Below, piece after piece: positions 17,179 through 26,192 of a stretch of DNA of 64,000 nt. How positions within the stretch are numbered: position 1 is the stretch's first letter; each line of letters begins with the position of its first letter. The stretch comes from Thermoanaerobacter sp049701115 (GTDB lineage: Bacteria > Bacillota > Thermoanaerobacteria > Thermoanaerobacterales > Thermoanaerobacteraceae): assembly GCF_049701115.1 (NCBI RefSeq), contig NZ_JBNATX010000004.1:1-64000 (forward strand), written 5' to 3'. Made by a program: the position numbers and the translations under genes. The notes under the pieces were generated by a model. The model saw only the letters and a list, made by a program, of their open reading frames with translations. It ran no database searches and had not been told where the DNA came from.

Positions 17179-17455
17179 TTTTCTTCCCCTTTACAAAACC
17201 CAAGTAGTATCCTATAAAACCTGCTCCTAAGGCAGCCTGTAAGGCAAACAAAAGGCTTTCTACCTCCCCGCTTGGCGGTTCCCATATTGGATGAAACCAC
17301 GGCTTATAGTCTTTCGCTATTTCAGAAATAGTCTCTGTAGCCTTATCATCTGCTCCAGAAAATTCCGCATTTTTAGCTATAAAAAGGGGGAGAAACATTA
17401 ATCCGATCACCAAAAGCACCAAAATCAAATTGACCGCCACATTTTTCTCCTTCAT
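17165..17455 (-). CDS. cbiN: Cobalt transport accessory protein CbiN
   Basis: A 96-residue protein with two helices (residues 7-25 and about 68-87) around an extracellular loop beginning KNAEFSGADDKATE, the hallmark of CbiN. It assists metal loading of CbiM. Its presence, rather than a NikL/NikN form, together with the B12 context, indicates cobalt rather than nickel. Starts inside the end of cbiM. Confidence 0.93.
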   Translation of the reverse strand: MKEKNVAVNLILVLLVIGLMFLPLFIAKNAEFSGADDKATETISEIAKDYKPWFHPIWEPPSGEVESLLFALQAALGAGFIGYYLGFVKGKKNANR

Positions 17456-18198
17456 CTTACTACCTCCTCTTTTTCAATAACATTAAGCTCAATAAGCTCT
17501 TCTTTGCTGTATGTTAAAAGCATATTGATCACGATCACCGTCAAAATCCCTTCGCTTATCGCTAAAGGCACCTGTGTCACTGCAAATATCCCCATAAATT
17601 TTAAAAACGAAGCTGTAAATCCACCTACCTCTGCAGGAAACGCCAGTGCAAGTTGAAATGATGTCGTCACATAAGTCAGTAAATCCCCTATAGAAGCTGC
17701 TAAAAAGACCGCCAACCAATTTTGTCCACCCGCCTTCTTTATCCCTTTGAAAATGTAGTAAGATGCAATAGGTCCTACTATTGCCATAGAGAAAGTATTA
17801 GCACCCAAAGTTGTTATACCACCGTGAGCCAAAAGAAGTGCCTGGAATAATAGGACTATGAGTCCCAAAACACTCATTGTAAGTGGTCCAAAGAGAATTG
17901 CTCCAAGACCTACCCCTGTAGGATGAGAACAACTCCCTGTTACAGACGGTATCTTCAGGGCAGACAATACAAAAGCAAAAGCACCTGCAAAGCCTAAAAG
18001 CATTTTAAGTTTTGGATTTTCTTTTACCTTTTTGTTTATTGAAAAAATACCAGCAACTACAAATGGAAAAGATACTCCATACCACAAAAAGCACCATTTA
18101 AGAGGTAAAAAACCTTCCATTATGTGCATTGAAAAAGCTATTTGAGGTGTTAAAAAAAACAGTAAAATCAACACAAAACTGATTATCCATTTCCTCAT
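17452..18198 (-). CDS. cbiM: Cobalt ECF transporter substrate-binding subunit CbiM
   Basis: The S component that binds Co(II) (248 residues). A cleavable signal peptide ends at IAFS (residue 23), so the mature protein would begin Met-His-Ile-Met-Glu-Gly; the N-terminal Met-His of CbiM/NikM is known to coordinate the metal. Further conserved His residues lie in GSCSHPTGVGLGAILFGP. Strong AAGGAGG site. It begins 72 bases after hemL, so it may be co-transcribed with the corrin operon; the repeat at the hemL 3' end could reduce read-through. Confidence 0.93.
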   Translation of the reverse strand: MRKWIISFVLILLFFLTPQIAFSMHIMEGFLPLKWCFLWYGVSFPFVVAGIFSINKKVKENPKLKMLLGFAGAFAFVLSALKIPSVTGSCSHPTGVGLGAILFGPLTMSVLGLIVLLFQALLLAHGGITTLGANTFSMAIVGPIASYYIFKGIKKAGGQNWLAVFLAASIGDLLTYVTTSFQLALAFPAEVGGFTASFLKFMGIFAVTQVPLAISEGILTVIVINMLLTYSKEELIELNVIEKEEVVR

Positions 18199-18270
18199 AA
18201 AAATATCCTCCTTTTCTATGATTTAGAATTCTATTTTGTAAATCCTCCATATAAATTACTCTCTTTTTGT

Positions 18271-19605
18271 TTACTTTGTCTGATAGGGTGAATCAGACAA
18301 GAGGAACCGTGCCCTTTGTCTGATTTTTTGGGCTGCTTCAAAGCTTTTATCAATTGTTTTGTCAATATCTTCGTCTGTATGGGCTGTAGAGATAAAAAAG
18401 GCTTCAAACTGGGATGGAGGCAGATACACGCCTCTTTTTAACATTTCTTTAAAATAAAGCGCATACAAAGAAGTATCAGACTTTAAAGCAGATTGATAAT
18501 CTTTCACTTTTTCGCCTGTAAAAAACATTGTCATCATACTGCCAATCCTGTTTATTACAACATCTATTCCATTATGAACCATGCTCTCTTTTAATCCTTT
18601 CTCTAACTTTTCTGCTTTTTTATCCAATTCTTCATAAATTTCAGCCTTCTTAGAAAGTATTTCTAATGTCTTAAATCCTGCTGCCATAGCCAATGAATTA
18701 CCAGACAAAGTGCCAGCCTGATATACAGGACCATCGGGAGAAACCAATCTCATTATTTCCTCTCTTCCACCATAAGCCCCAACGGGTAAACCACCTCCTA
18801 TAATCTTTCCAAAAGTAGTAATGTCCGGTGAAATATCATAGAGAGCTTGAGCACCTTTGTAGCTAACCCTAAAGCCAGTTATGACTTCATCAAAAATCAG
18901 AAGCGAATTGTATTTTCTGGTTATTTCCCTTAAACCTTTTAAAAAGCCTTTTTCTGGAAGAACAACTCCCATATTACCTGCTACAGGCTCTACAATTACA
19001 GCTGCAATGGTTTCACCGTAGTTTCTAAAAATTTCTTCTACAGAGCCGATGTCATTGTATTTTGCAATAAGAGTGTTTTTTGCCAGACTCTCTGGAATCC
19101 CTTTAGAATCAGGTATCCCAAAAGTCGTAGCACCAGAGCCTGCCTTTATTAAAAAACTGTCAAAATGGCCATGATAACAACCTTCAAATTTCACAATAAT
19201 ATCCCTGCCTGTATATGCCCTTGCAAGCCTTATGGCACTCATAGTGGCTTCTGTACCTGAGTTTACCATTCTAATTACCTCAACAGAAGGAAAAGCTTCT
19301 GTTATCTTCTCAGCCATCAAGACTTCAAGTTCCGTGCAGGCGCCAAAGCTTGTCCCTAATTCTGCCTGATTTTTTATGGCTTCAACCACTTCGGGATTAG
19401 AATGCCCTAAAATGAGGGCTCCCCAGGACATCACATAGTCTATGTATTCATTCCCATCTTCATCCAAGATGTGACTCCCTTTGCCTCTTTTTATAAAAAC
19501 AGGATTTGCACCTACAGACTTAAAGGCTCTAACAGGACTGTTCACCCCTCCCGGCATTAATTTTTTAGCTTTTTCAAACAGATGCTCTGACTTTGTCGTT
19601 TTCAC
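18271..19605 (-). CDS. hemL: Glutamate-1-semialdehyde 2,1-aminomutase
   Basis: PLP enzyme that makes 5-aminolevulinate from glutamate-1-semialdehyde, the second step of the C5 route begun by HemA. The 444-residue protein has the PLP lysine in TTFGKIIGGGLPVGAYGG and the FDEVITGFR motif. GTG 19605 is five bases after GGGGAGG and is preferred over TTG 19623, which lies in the ribosome site. The last 16 residues, RQRARFLLSDSPYQTK, are encoded by the dispersed repeat at 18288-18326 and have no counterpart in typical HemL. Last hem gene of the big operon. Confidence 0.93.
   Translation of the reverse strand: MKTTKSEHLFEKAKKLMPGGVNSPVRAFKSVGANPVFIKRGKGSHILDEDGNEYIDYVMSWGALILGHSNPEVVEAIKNQAELGTSFGACTELEVLMAEKITEAFPSVEVIRMVNSGTEATMSAIRLARAYTGRDIIVKFEGCYHGHFDSFLIKAGSGATTFGIPDSKGIPESLAKNTLIAKYNDIGSVEEIFRNYGETIAAVIVEPVAGNMGVVLPEKGFLKGLREITRKYNSLLIFDEVITGFRVSYKGAQALYDISPDITTFGKIIGGGLPVGAYGGREEIMRLVSPDGPVYQAGTLSGNSLAMAAGFKTLEILSKKAEIYEELDKKAEKLEKGLKESMVHNGIDVVINRIGSMMTMFFTGEKVKDYQSALKSDTSLYALYFKEMLKRGVYLPPSQFEAFFISTAHTDEDIDKTIDKSFEAAQKIRQRARFLLSDSPYQTK
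18288..18326 (-). repeat. Dispersed GGGGACGGTTCC element, copy 3, inside the hemL 3' end
   Basis: AATCAGACAA (18291-18300) and TTGTCTGATT (18316-18325) form a 10-bp inverted repeat around GAGGAACCGTGCCC, which on the minus strand reads GGGCACGGTTCCTC. The element is translated as the C-terminal tail of HemL, ending at the stop 18273-18271. Confidence 0.7.
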
Positions 19606-19619
19606 GTCATCCTCCCCTT

Positions 19620-20189
19620 TCAAAGTAAGTGGCTTTTTTCAATTATTTCTTCATAAATTTTTATTTTGTCTTCCTCCCCCAAATTAGAACCCTTTAATTT
19701 CTCTCTTATCTGATAAAGCTCTTCTAACAGCCTTTCATATCTTTTATCAAAAGTACTTTCTAATTTTTCTTTTATTTTTCTTGAAAGTAAGGGACTTTTC
19801 CCTCCCGTAGAAATGGAAATCACTAAATCACCTCTTCTTACAACAGCAGGCACTATAAAAGATGAGGTATCAATATCATCCACCACATTTACAAGTACCC
19901 CATATTTTTCTCCATCTTTAGCAACAAATTTGTTCACTTCTTTGTCATCTGTGCATGCAAAGGCTAAGAAAAAGCCTTTTACATCTGCCTCCTTATATTT
20001 TCTCTTTAAGACAGTCAATCTGCCTTTTTCAGCAATACTTAACATCTCTTCTGTAAAAGATGGAGAGATGACTGTGACAAAAGCCTCCGCCTCCAATAAG
20101 TGAATGACTTTCCTGTAGGCAACTTTCCCTCCCCCCACAACAAGGCATCTTTTACCTTTTAAATTGAGCATCACCGGGTAGAAAGCCAT
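19620..20189 (-). CDS. sirC: Precorrin-2 dehydrogenase (siroheme synthase N-terminal type)
   Basis: NAD-dependent oxidation of precorrin-2 to sirohydrochlorin, the branch compound for siroheme and anaerobic B12. The 189-residue protein has the Rossmann motif VVGGGKVAYRK and the conserved STGGKSPLLSRKIKEKLE region of the Met8/CysG dimerisation domain. Being a single-domain form, cobalt insertion is left to CbiX. Overlaps hemB by 19 bases. Confidence 0.9.
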   Translation of the reverse strand: MAFYPVMLNLKGKRCLVVGGGKVAYRKVIHLLEAEAFVTVISPSFTEEMLSIAEKGRLTVLKRKYKEADVKGFFLAFACTDDKEVNKFVAKDGEKYGVLVNVVDDIDTSSFIVPAVVRRGDLVISISTGGKSPLLSRKIKEKLESTFDKRYERLLEELYQIREKLKGSNLGEEDKIKIYEEIIEKSHLL

Positions 20190-21145
20190 TTTGCAACATC
20201 CTTTGCAAAATAAGTTATAATCATATCGGCTCCTGCCCTTTTAATAGAAGTCATAATCTCCATGACGACAGCTTTTTCATCAAGCCACCCCATTTTAGCC
20301 GCCGCCTTTATCATGGAATATTCTCCACTAACACTGTAGGCTGCAACAGGAACTTTAAAACTATCTTTTACCCTCCTTATTATGTCAAGATAAGATAAGG
20401 CCGGCTTTACCATCACAATATCTGCTCCCTCTTCAATATCAAGCTCCACTTCCTTTAAAGCCTCATCAGAATTGCCGTAATCCATCTGATAGGTCTTTCT
20501 ATCGCCAAATCTTGGTGCAGAATCTGCTGCCTCCCTGAAAGGACCGTAGAAAGACGAGGCATATTTCGCACTATAAGCCATAATAGGAGTATTTACATAT
20601 CCTCTTTCATCTAATAAGTCTCTTATAGCTTTCACTCTTCCATCCATCATATCAGAAGGCGCCACAATGTCTGCTCCAGCTTCTACATGGGACAAGGCTA
20701 TTTTCGCTATATAATCTAAAGTCTTGTCATTTACAATTTCCCCATCTTCTACAATTCCGCAATGGCCGTGACTTGTGTATCCACACATACATACATCTGT
20801 TATAACTGCAACATCATTTATTTTTTCCTTTATAGCCCTTACTGCTCTTTGGACAATTCCATCTTCCTTATATGCATAAGTCCCAAATTCATCTTTTTGA
20901 GATGTAACACCAAACAGCAAAACTGCAGGAATGCCTAAATCTTTCACCTCTTTTATTTCCTCTATCAATAAATCCACAGAAAAATGGTAGACTCCAGGCA
21001 TTGACCTCACTTCTGCCTTTACTCTTTCTCCCTCTACAACAAAGAGGGGATAAATCAAATCTTTTACACAAAGAAAAGTCTCTCTTACCATATCTCTTAT
21101 ATTCTGACTAACCCTTAGCCTTCTCGGTCTTTTGACTAATTTCAT
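20171..21145 (-). CDS. hemB: Porphobilinogen synthase (5-aminolevulinate dehydratase)
   Basis: Condenses two 5-aminolevulinates to porphobilinogen. The 324-residue protein has the zinc-site cysteines C119, C121 and C129 in DVCMCGYTSHGHCG, so it is a Zn-dependent form, and the two active-site lysines K194 (YSAKYASSFYGPFR) and K247 (MVKPALSYLD). Start overlaps the cobA/hemD stop by four bases. Confidence 0.96.
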   Translation of the reverse strand: MKLVKRPRRLRVSQNIRDMVRETFLCVKDLIYPLFVVEGERVKAEVRSMPGVYHFSVDLLIEEIKEVKDLGIPAVLLFGVTSQKDEFGTYAYKEDGIVQRAVRAIKEKINDVAVITDVCMCGYTSHGHCGIVEDGEIVNDKTLDYIAKIALSHVEAGADIVAPSDMMDGRVKAIRDLLDERGYVNTPIMAYSAKYASSFYGPFREAADSAPRFGDRKTYQMDYGNSDEALKEVELDIEEGADIVMVKPALSYLDIIRRVKDSFKVPVAAYSVSGEYSMIKAAAKMGWLDEKAVVMEIMTSIKRAGADMIITYFAKDVAKWLSTR

Positions 21146-22626
21146 CCATGCATCTCCCTCGCTTTTATTATGGATTCAACCAACTTTTCTGATGTAAAAA
21201 TTTCTGGAATCAAATCTACAGTAAATCCCTTTTCTTCTATGACTTTTTTTGTAACTGGACCTATTGCCGCTATTTTTGCCTTCTCGAGAAACGAAAGCTT
21301 TCCATCGAGGATGAGTTCCAAGTATTTGAAGGTGGAAGGACTTGTAAAAATCGCTATGTCTATACCTTTTTCTACCTCCTCTTTTAGTCTCTCTCTAACT
21401 TCATAGTTGGGAATATTCAAGTAAGCGACCACCTTCTCTACAAGAGAAGTATATTTTTTTAAGTTTTCTATTAAAATTTCTCCTCCTATATCCGAAGTCA
21501 AAACAGCTACAGATTTACTCTCTATATCTTTTTTTAAAACTTCTTCTAAGTCCTCTGAAGTGTATTTCTCTGGCACTAAATCCGGATATATATTAAAATT
21601 TTCTAAAGCCTTTGCTGTTTTCTCACCAATCGCCACTATCTTTGTTTTTAACCTTCTTAAGTCATACCTACTTTCTCTTACACCCTCCATAAAACTTAAA
21701 ACCGCATTAGAACTTGTAAAAACGGTGTGATTAAACTTCTCAACGCAATTTAAAAACTCTCTTATATTTTCTTTTTGATTAATAATCTTTATAGTAGGTA
21801 TGACTAAAACCTCAGCTCCTTCTTCTTTTAAAGCTTTCTCCATATCATAAGCCTGTTCTTTTGGCCTTGTAATGAGAATTCTTTTCCCAAAGAGCCCCTT
21901 CTTTTCATACCACGACAGCTTGTCTTTTAATTCTACCACTTTCCCCACCACAAAAACGGCTGGATTTTTGATGCCCTCCTCCTTAGCCACCCGAGCGATA
22001 TCCTTCAAAGGTGCAAAAACACTTCTCTGCCTTGGAGTAGTCCCTTCCATTATCACGGCAGAAGGAGTCTCTGGAGCCATACCGTGTTCTATCAGATTTT
22101 CCGCGATCTCTGCCAAATTAGATATGCCCATTAAAAAAACAAGGGTGGTATTAAGACACGCAATCTTTTGCCAGTCTACCTCCAAATCATGTCCCGACAT
22201 CACGAAAAAAGAAGAACTCACACCTCTATGGGTAAGAGGAATCCCTGCATATGAAGGGACAGCCGAAAAAGAGCTGACTCCCGGAACTATTTCGAAGCTC
22301 ACACCATTTTCTAAAAGGTATATCGCCTCTTCTCCTCCCCTCCCAAATATGAAGGGATCCCCTCCTTTGAGCCTGACCACCTTTTTGCCCTCTTTTGCCT
22401 TTTTAAGAAGAATTTCATTTATTTCCTCCTGAGGGTTTTTATTAACTCCAGGCTCTTTACCGACGTCTATTAACTCAGCGCTTTCTTTCGCCATTTCGAT
22501 TATCTTCCTATTCACAAGCCTGTCATACACTAAAACATCTGCTTTTTTTATCACATCCAAAGCTTTTTGTGTTAAAAGCCCAATGTCCCCTGGTCCTGCT
22601 CCCACAATGTACACAATTCCTCTCAT
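21142..22626 (-). CDS. cobA-hemD: Uroporphyrinogen-III C-methyltransferase / uroporphyrinogen-III synthase fusion
   Basis: Two consecutive enzymes in one 494-residue chain. Residues 1-240 are a SAM methyltransferase (GAGPGDIGLLTQKAL, VRLKGGDPFIFGRGGEE, GVSSFSAVPSYAGIPLTHR) that makes precorrin-2. Residues 250-494 are a HemD domain (RILITRPKEQA, FTSSNAV, IAAIGPVT) that cyclises hydroxymethylbilane to uroporphyrinogen III. The fusion is known in Clostridia and channels the intermediate toward corrins and siroheme. Overlaps hemC by four bases. Confidence 0.95.
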   Translation of the reverse strand: MRGIVYIVGAGPGDIGLLTQKALDVIKKADVLVYDRLVNRKIIEMAKESAELIDVGKEPGVNKNPQEEINEILLKKAKEGKKVVRLKGGDPFIFGRGGEEAIYLLENGVSFEIVPGVSSFSAVPSYAGIPLTHRGVSSSFFVMSGHDLEVDWQKIACLNTTLVFLMGISNLAEIAENLIEHGMAPETPSAVIMEGTTPRQRSVFAPLKDIARVAKEEGIKNPAVFVVGKVVELKDKLSWYEKKGLFGKRILITRPKEQAYDMEKALKEEGAEVLVIPTIKIINQKENIREFLNCVEKFNHTVFTSSNAVLSFMEGVRESRYDLRRLKTKIVAIGEKTAKALENFNIYPDLVPEKYTSEDLEEVLKKDIESKSVAVLTSDIGGEILIENLKKYTSLVEKVVAYLNIPNYEVRERLKEEVEKGIDIAIFTSPSTFKYLELILDGKLSFLEKAKIAAIGPVTKKVIEEKGFTVDLIPEIFTSEKLVESIIKAREMHG

Positions 22627-23519
22627 ATCTCATCACCAAACTCTTTTATCAGTCTATCAATTGCCTCATCTATATTCTTTATATCTGCGATAAAATTTTT
22701 CTTAAAAAACTTTTCGCCTTTTTCTAAAAAAAGATTTACATGCACTTTGCCATCTTCTAAGTAATTAGCATAAACTCCAAAAGGCGTCCTGCAGTCTACT
22801 CCAAAAATCTTTAAGAACTTTCTTTCAATCTCCGCTTCTATTTGAGTTTTTTTATTATAAAGATAGGGGTAAAGGGTTTTATTAAACACCTCATAAAAGT
22901 CCTCTCTAAATTCCACAGCTAAAATACCCTGCCAAGCCGCTGGGACCATTACATCTGTAGGGAAATATTCTGTTATAATTTCTGTAAGACCAAGCCTTAT
23001 AAGTCCAGAAGCCGCAAGAATTAATCCATCCAAGTTTTGCTCTTCCATTTTATTTATTCTAGTTTCAATGTTACCTCTTATTGGAATAACCTCCACATGG
23101 GGAGCTAATCTAGTAATCTGCGCTTTTCTCCTTAAACTACTTGTTGCAATTTTAGCCCCTCCCCTTAAATCCTTAAGAGGAACCTTACCCCTTGAAACAA
23201 GCACATCTTGAGGGTTCTCTCTTTCTAGCACGGGAATCAATAAAAGTCCAGGAACAGTTTCATAAGGCATATCCTTCATGCTGTGAACGGCCATATCAAT
23301 TTCTCCTCTTAAAAGTGCCTTTTCTATTTCTTTTACAAAAACCCCCTTACCTCCAAGCATTTCTACGGGTTTGTCAACCATCTTATCCCCTTTTGTTGTA
23401 ATTTTTACTATTTCGAACTCAATATAGGGATTTTTTTCTTTTATTCTTTTTAAAACCAGCTCTGTCTGTTTAACGGCAAGAGTGCTTCCTCTCGTGCCTA
23501 CCCTTATGACTTTCTTCAT
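22623..23519 (-). CDS. hemC: Hydroxymethylbilane synthase (porphobilinogen deaminase)
   Basis: Polymerises four porphobilinogens. In 298 residues it shows GTRGSTLAVKQTELV, the substrate-binding KDMP and RRKAQ motifs, and Cys243 in GVDCRTPFGVY as the attachment point of the dipyrromethane cofactor. Trp in PAAWQGILAVE replaces the usual Gly of PAAGQG. Overlaps hemA by four bases. Confidence 0.95.
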   Translation of the reverse strand: MKKVIRVGTRGSTLAVKQTELVLKRIKEKNPYIEFEIVKITTKGDKMVDKPVEMLGGKGVFVKEIEKALLRGEIDMAVHSMKDMPYETVPGLLLIPVLERENPQDVLVSRGKVPLKDLRGGAKIATSSLRRKAQITRLAPHVEVIPIRGNIETRINKMEEQNLDGLILAASGLIRLGLTEIITEYFPTDVMVPAAWQGILAVEFREDFYEVFNKTLYPYLYNKKTQIEAEIERKFLKIFGVDCRTPFGVYANYLEDGKVHVNLFLEKGEKFFKKNFIADIKNIDEAIDRLIKEFGDEI

Positions 23520-24706
23520 ACAATTCCTCCAGTTCTTAACTGCGTTATCATCTTGTTTGCCATTTTGTTCGCCACTTTTCTAAGAGCAAGTCTTATTTTT
23601 TCTCTGTCCTTTTCTGACAGGCTATTTATCTTGTTTACCACTTTTTCAAATTCCTCTAAATACACCTCTTCAGCATATCTATTTACTTCTTTTATGTAAG
23701 GCTCTATTTCAAGTTCCTTATACCATTTTGCAAACTCTTCTACTTTTTCTTCTACCATCTTATCAATAACAGGAATCAAAGAAATTCTTTCTTTTAGATT
23801 CTCTTCTGCGGTTTTCTTCAAGTCATCTATTGTATAAAGACTAACCTCTTTTAGCGTACCTATTTTAGGGTCTATATCCCTTGGAACACCGAGGTCGACA
23901 AAGCAAATCCTTCTTCCCTTGTATACCTCCATAAGTTTTTCATAATTCACTGTATAGTGAGGAGCGTCCGTAGCACTTATCACTATATCACTGGAGGTTA
24001 TATAAAGGTATTTTTCCTCATAAGGGACCACTTCTATAGCTGGAAATTCCTCTTTTAGTGAAATTAACCTTGCAGCACTTCTATTGGTAGCAAAAACTTT
24101 TGCCTCCTTATCCAGTAAGTGCTTTATTGCGGTCTTGCCCATTTCCCCAGCTCCAACTACAAAGACTTTCTTATCTTTTAAGCCATCTAAATTTTCTTCA
24201 ATAAATTTAACCGCTATGTAGCTTATTGAAAGTGACAGACTGCCAATACCCGTCTCACTCCTCACCTTTTTACCCAGTGTCACTGCTTCTCTAAAAAGTC
24301 TGTTTAAAATTTTGCCTGAACCTTCAAATTCCTGTGCCTTAATTAGGGCTTCTTTTACCTGAGAGAGTATTTGGTCTTCGCCTACTACCATGGACTCAAG
24401 CCCTGCTGCTACCCTGAAAACATGTTTTACTGCTTCATAACCTTCTCTTTTCTTCAAGTACTTTCTTTCTTCTCCTTTAAGTCCGGTATACTCTAAATAA
24501 AACCTTTCAATTTTCTCAAAATTTTCATCAGAAGAATAGAGGTAAATCTCACTCCTGTGGCATGTAGAAAGTACCACTGATTCCTGAAAACCTAACTTTT
24601 TTAGTTCATGGAAAATTCTCTCGAGATTTTTTAAAGAAGCCTTTTCTCTTACCTTTAGCGGAGCATCTTTATCAATTCCAATCATTTTTATGGCATTTAT
24701 ATCCAT
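23516..24706 (-). CDS. hemA: Glutamyl-tRNA reductase
   Basis: First enzyme of the C5 pathway: reduces glutamyl-tRNA to glutamate-1-semialdehyde with NADPH. Of 396 residues, the catalytic Cys49 is in VLSTCHRSEIYLY, followed by the GLESMVVGEDQIL signature, the NADPH Rossmann motif VVGAGEMGKTA and a C-terminal dimerisation helix. Start abuts the cbiJ stop by one base. Together with HemL it supplies all 5-aminolevulinate. Confidence 0.96.
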   Translation of the reverse strand: MDINAIKMIGIDKDAPLKVREKASLKNLERIFHELKKLGFQESVVLSTCHRSEIYLYSSDENFEKIERFYLEYTGLKGEERKYLKKREGYEAVKHVFRVAAGLESMVVGEDQILSQVKEALIKAQEFEGSGKILNRLFREAVTLGKKVRSETGIGSLSLSISYIAVKFIEENLDGLKDKKVFVVGAGEMGKTAIKHLLDKEAKVFATNRSAARLISLKEEFPAIEVVPYEEKYLYITSSDIVISATDAPHYTVNYEKLMEVYKGRRICFVDLGVPRDIDPKIGTLKEVSLYTIDDLKKTAEENLKERISLIPVIDKMVEEKVEEFAKWYKELEIEPYIKEVNRYAEEVYLEEFEKVVNKINSLSEKDREKIRLALRKVANKMANKMITQLRTGGIV

Positions 24707-25455
24707 TAAACATCACCTGCTCTTAGAATAACATCTATTAAAGCCTCTTCATCTCTTATAATAACGGGATAATTAATAGAAGGTCTTTCAATCAATATTA
24801 CAGGAATCCCTAGCATTTCAGCCGCCTCAAGCTTTTCTAAAACTCCCCCTACATAGCCGCTCTCTTTTGTAACAACCACCTCAGCTCTTTTTTCCTTAAA
24901 CATCTGATAATTAAGGTCCACACTGAAAGGACCTTCCATCGCTATAATATCTTTAGGGGTAAGGCCTAATTCTTCGCATTTTTTTATGACAGAGCTCAAA
25001 GGAAGAACTCTAACTGTGACTTTTTTGCCTGCATCCCACAGATATTTAAACTTTTCTAAATTCTTACTCCCAATGGTTAGAAAAATGCTGTCATATTTCT
25101 CACAGGCTTTTTCTGCTTCTTCAAAGCTTTTTACAACAAAAGCATTTTTATAATCCACATTTTGCCTTTCAAACCTTATATATTTAGAGCCCATTTTTAC
25201 AGAAGCATTTATAGCGTTTAAAGAAACCTCTTTTGCAAAAGGATGGGTGGCATCAACTACAATCTCTATTCCCCTATTTTTTATAAGTTCGATAAAACCT
25301 CCCTCATCCAAAGGGCCTTTTAAAACTTCTATTCCCTTTCCCAAAAGACTTGCTCCATACTCTGTAACTGCTGTAGCAATAACCTTGAGTCCTTTTTCGC
25401 TTAGTTTTTTAGCTATTTCCCTTCCATCTTTTGTACCCGCCAGCACCAGTATCAT
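24706..25455 (-). CDS. cbiJ: Cobalt-precorrin-6A reductase
   Basis: NADH-dependent reduction of the corrin macrocycle. The 249-residue protein begins MILVLAGTKDGREIAKKLSEK and contains VDATHPFAKEVSLNA and the ERPS motif near the C-terminus (VILIERPSINYP), all typical of CbiJ/CobK. Overlaps cbiH by four bases. Confidence 0.92.
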   Translation of the reverse strand: MILVLAGTKDGREIAKKLSEKGLKVIATAVTEYGASLLGKGIEVLKGPLDEGGFIELIKNRGIEIVVDATHPFAKEVSLNAINASVKMGSKYIRFERQNVDYKNAFVVKSFEEAEKACEKYDSIFLTIGSKNLEKFKYLWDAGKKVTVRVLPLSSVIKKCEELGLTPKDIIAMEGPFSVDLNYQMFKEKRAEVVVTKESGYVGGVLEKLEAAEMLGIPVILIERPSINYPVIIRDEEALIDVILRAGDV

Positions 25456-26186
25456 AGCCTATATCCCCTCGGCGTTATCATTTTGCCATTTTTTATATAA
25501 GTGCTGCTGTTGCCAACTATCACAATAGTCCTCATGTCTATATCAAATTTCTCCATATCCTTTAAAGTGGTCAAGACAACCTCTTCTCCTCTTCTTGTGG
25601 CATTTTTAACTATTCCAACAGGAGTATCTTCTTTTCTGTATTTTAAAAGTATTTTTTTGGCTTTTTCTATATGTTCCTGTCTTTCTCTACTTTTGGGGTT
25701 GTAAAGCACTACTACAAAGTCTGCTTTCGCCGACGCTTCAAGTCTTTTTTCTATCACTTCCCACGGGATAAGATGGTCAGAAAGGCTTATTGCTGAAAAA
25801 TCCTGCATTATAGGAGCACCTAATATTGCTGAAGCCGCATTTAAGGCAGTAACCCCAGGTATAACCTCTACATCCATTTCCTCTAAAACTTCACTGCCGG
25901 CAATTTCATAGACAAGTCCTGCCATACCATATATCCCCGGATCCCCACTCGATATTAGACAAACTTTTTCGCCTTTTAATGAAAGTTCAATTGCTTTTCT
26001 GCACCTTTCAACTTCACTTCTCATCCCTGATGAGACAATTTTTTTCTTTTCAATCAAGGGCATTACAAGGTCTATATATGTCTTATAGCCGACTACTACA
26101 TCGCACTCTTCTAACGCCTGCAGAGCTCTTTGCGTCATATCATCAAGGCTTCCCGGTCCTATCCCAACTATTTTAAGCCATCCCAT
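25452..26186 (-). CDS. cbiH: Cobalt-precorrin-3 C17-methyltransferase (ring contraction)
   Basis: SAM methyltransferase of 244 residues that methylates C17 and contracts the ring of cobalt-precorrin-3. Motifs: GIGPGSLDDMTQRALQALEE, SSGDPGIYGMAGLVYE, GVTALNAASAILGAPIMQDF and VVLYNPKSRERQ, which together mark the CobJ/CbiH branch. Single-domain, without the C-terminal ferredoxin-like region of some homologues. Follows cbiG after six bases. Confidence 0.92.
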   Translation of the reverse strand: MGWLKIVGIGPGSLDDMTQRALQALEECDVVVGYKTYIDLVMPLIEKKKIVSSGMRSEVERCRKAIELSLKGEKVCLISSGDPGIYGMAGLVYEIAGSEVLEEMDVEVIPGVTALNAASAILGAPIMQDFSAISLSDHLIPWEVIEKRLEASAKADFVVVLYNPKSRERQEHIEKAKKILLKYRKEDTPVGIVKNATRRGEEVVLTTLKDMEKFDIDMRTIVIVGNSSTYIKNGKMITPRGYRL

Positions 26187-26192
26187 ATTGCA

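Noticed and set aside
15575..18198. Nickel ECF importer (NikMNQO) instead of cobalt
   Set aside because: A CbiN-type subunit and linkage to the corrin operon favour cobalt; no urease or hydrogenase genes are nearby.
21872..22432. Plus-strand open frame of 186 codons opposite cobA/hemD
   Set aside because: Complement of a conserved methyltransferase domain; no promoter or ribosome site and shadow-like composition.
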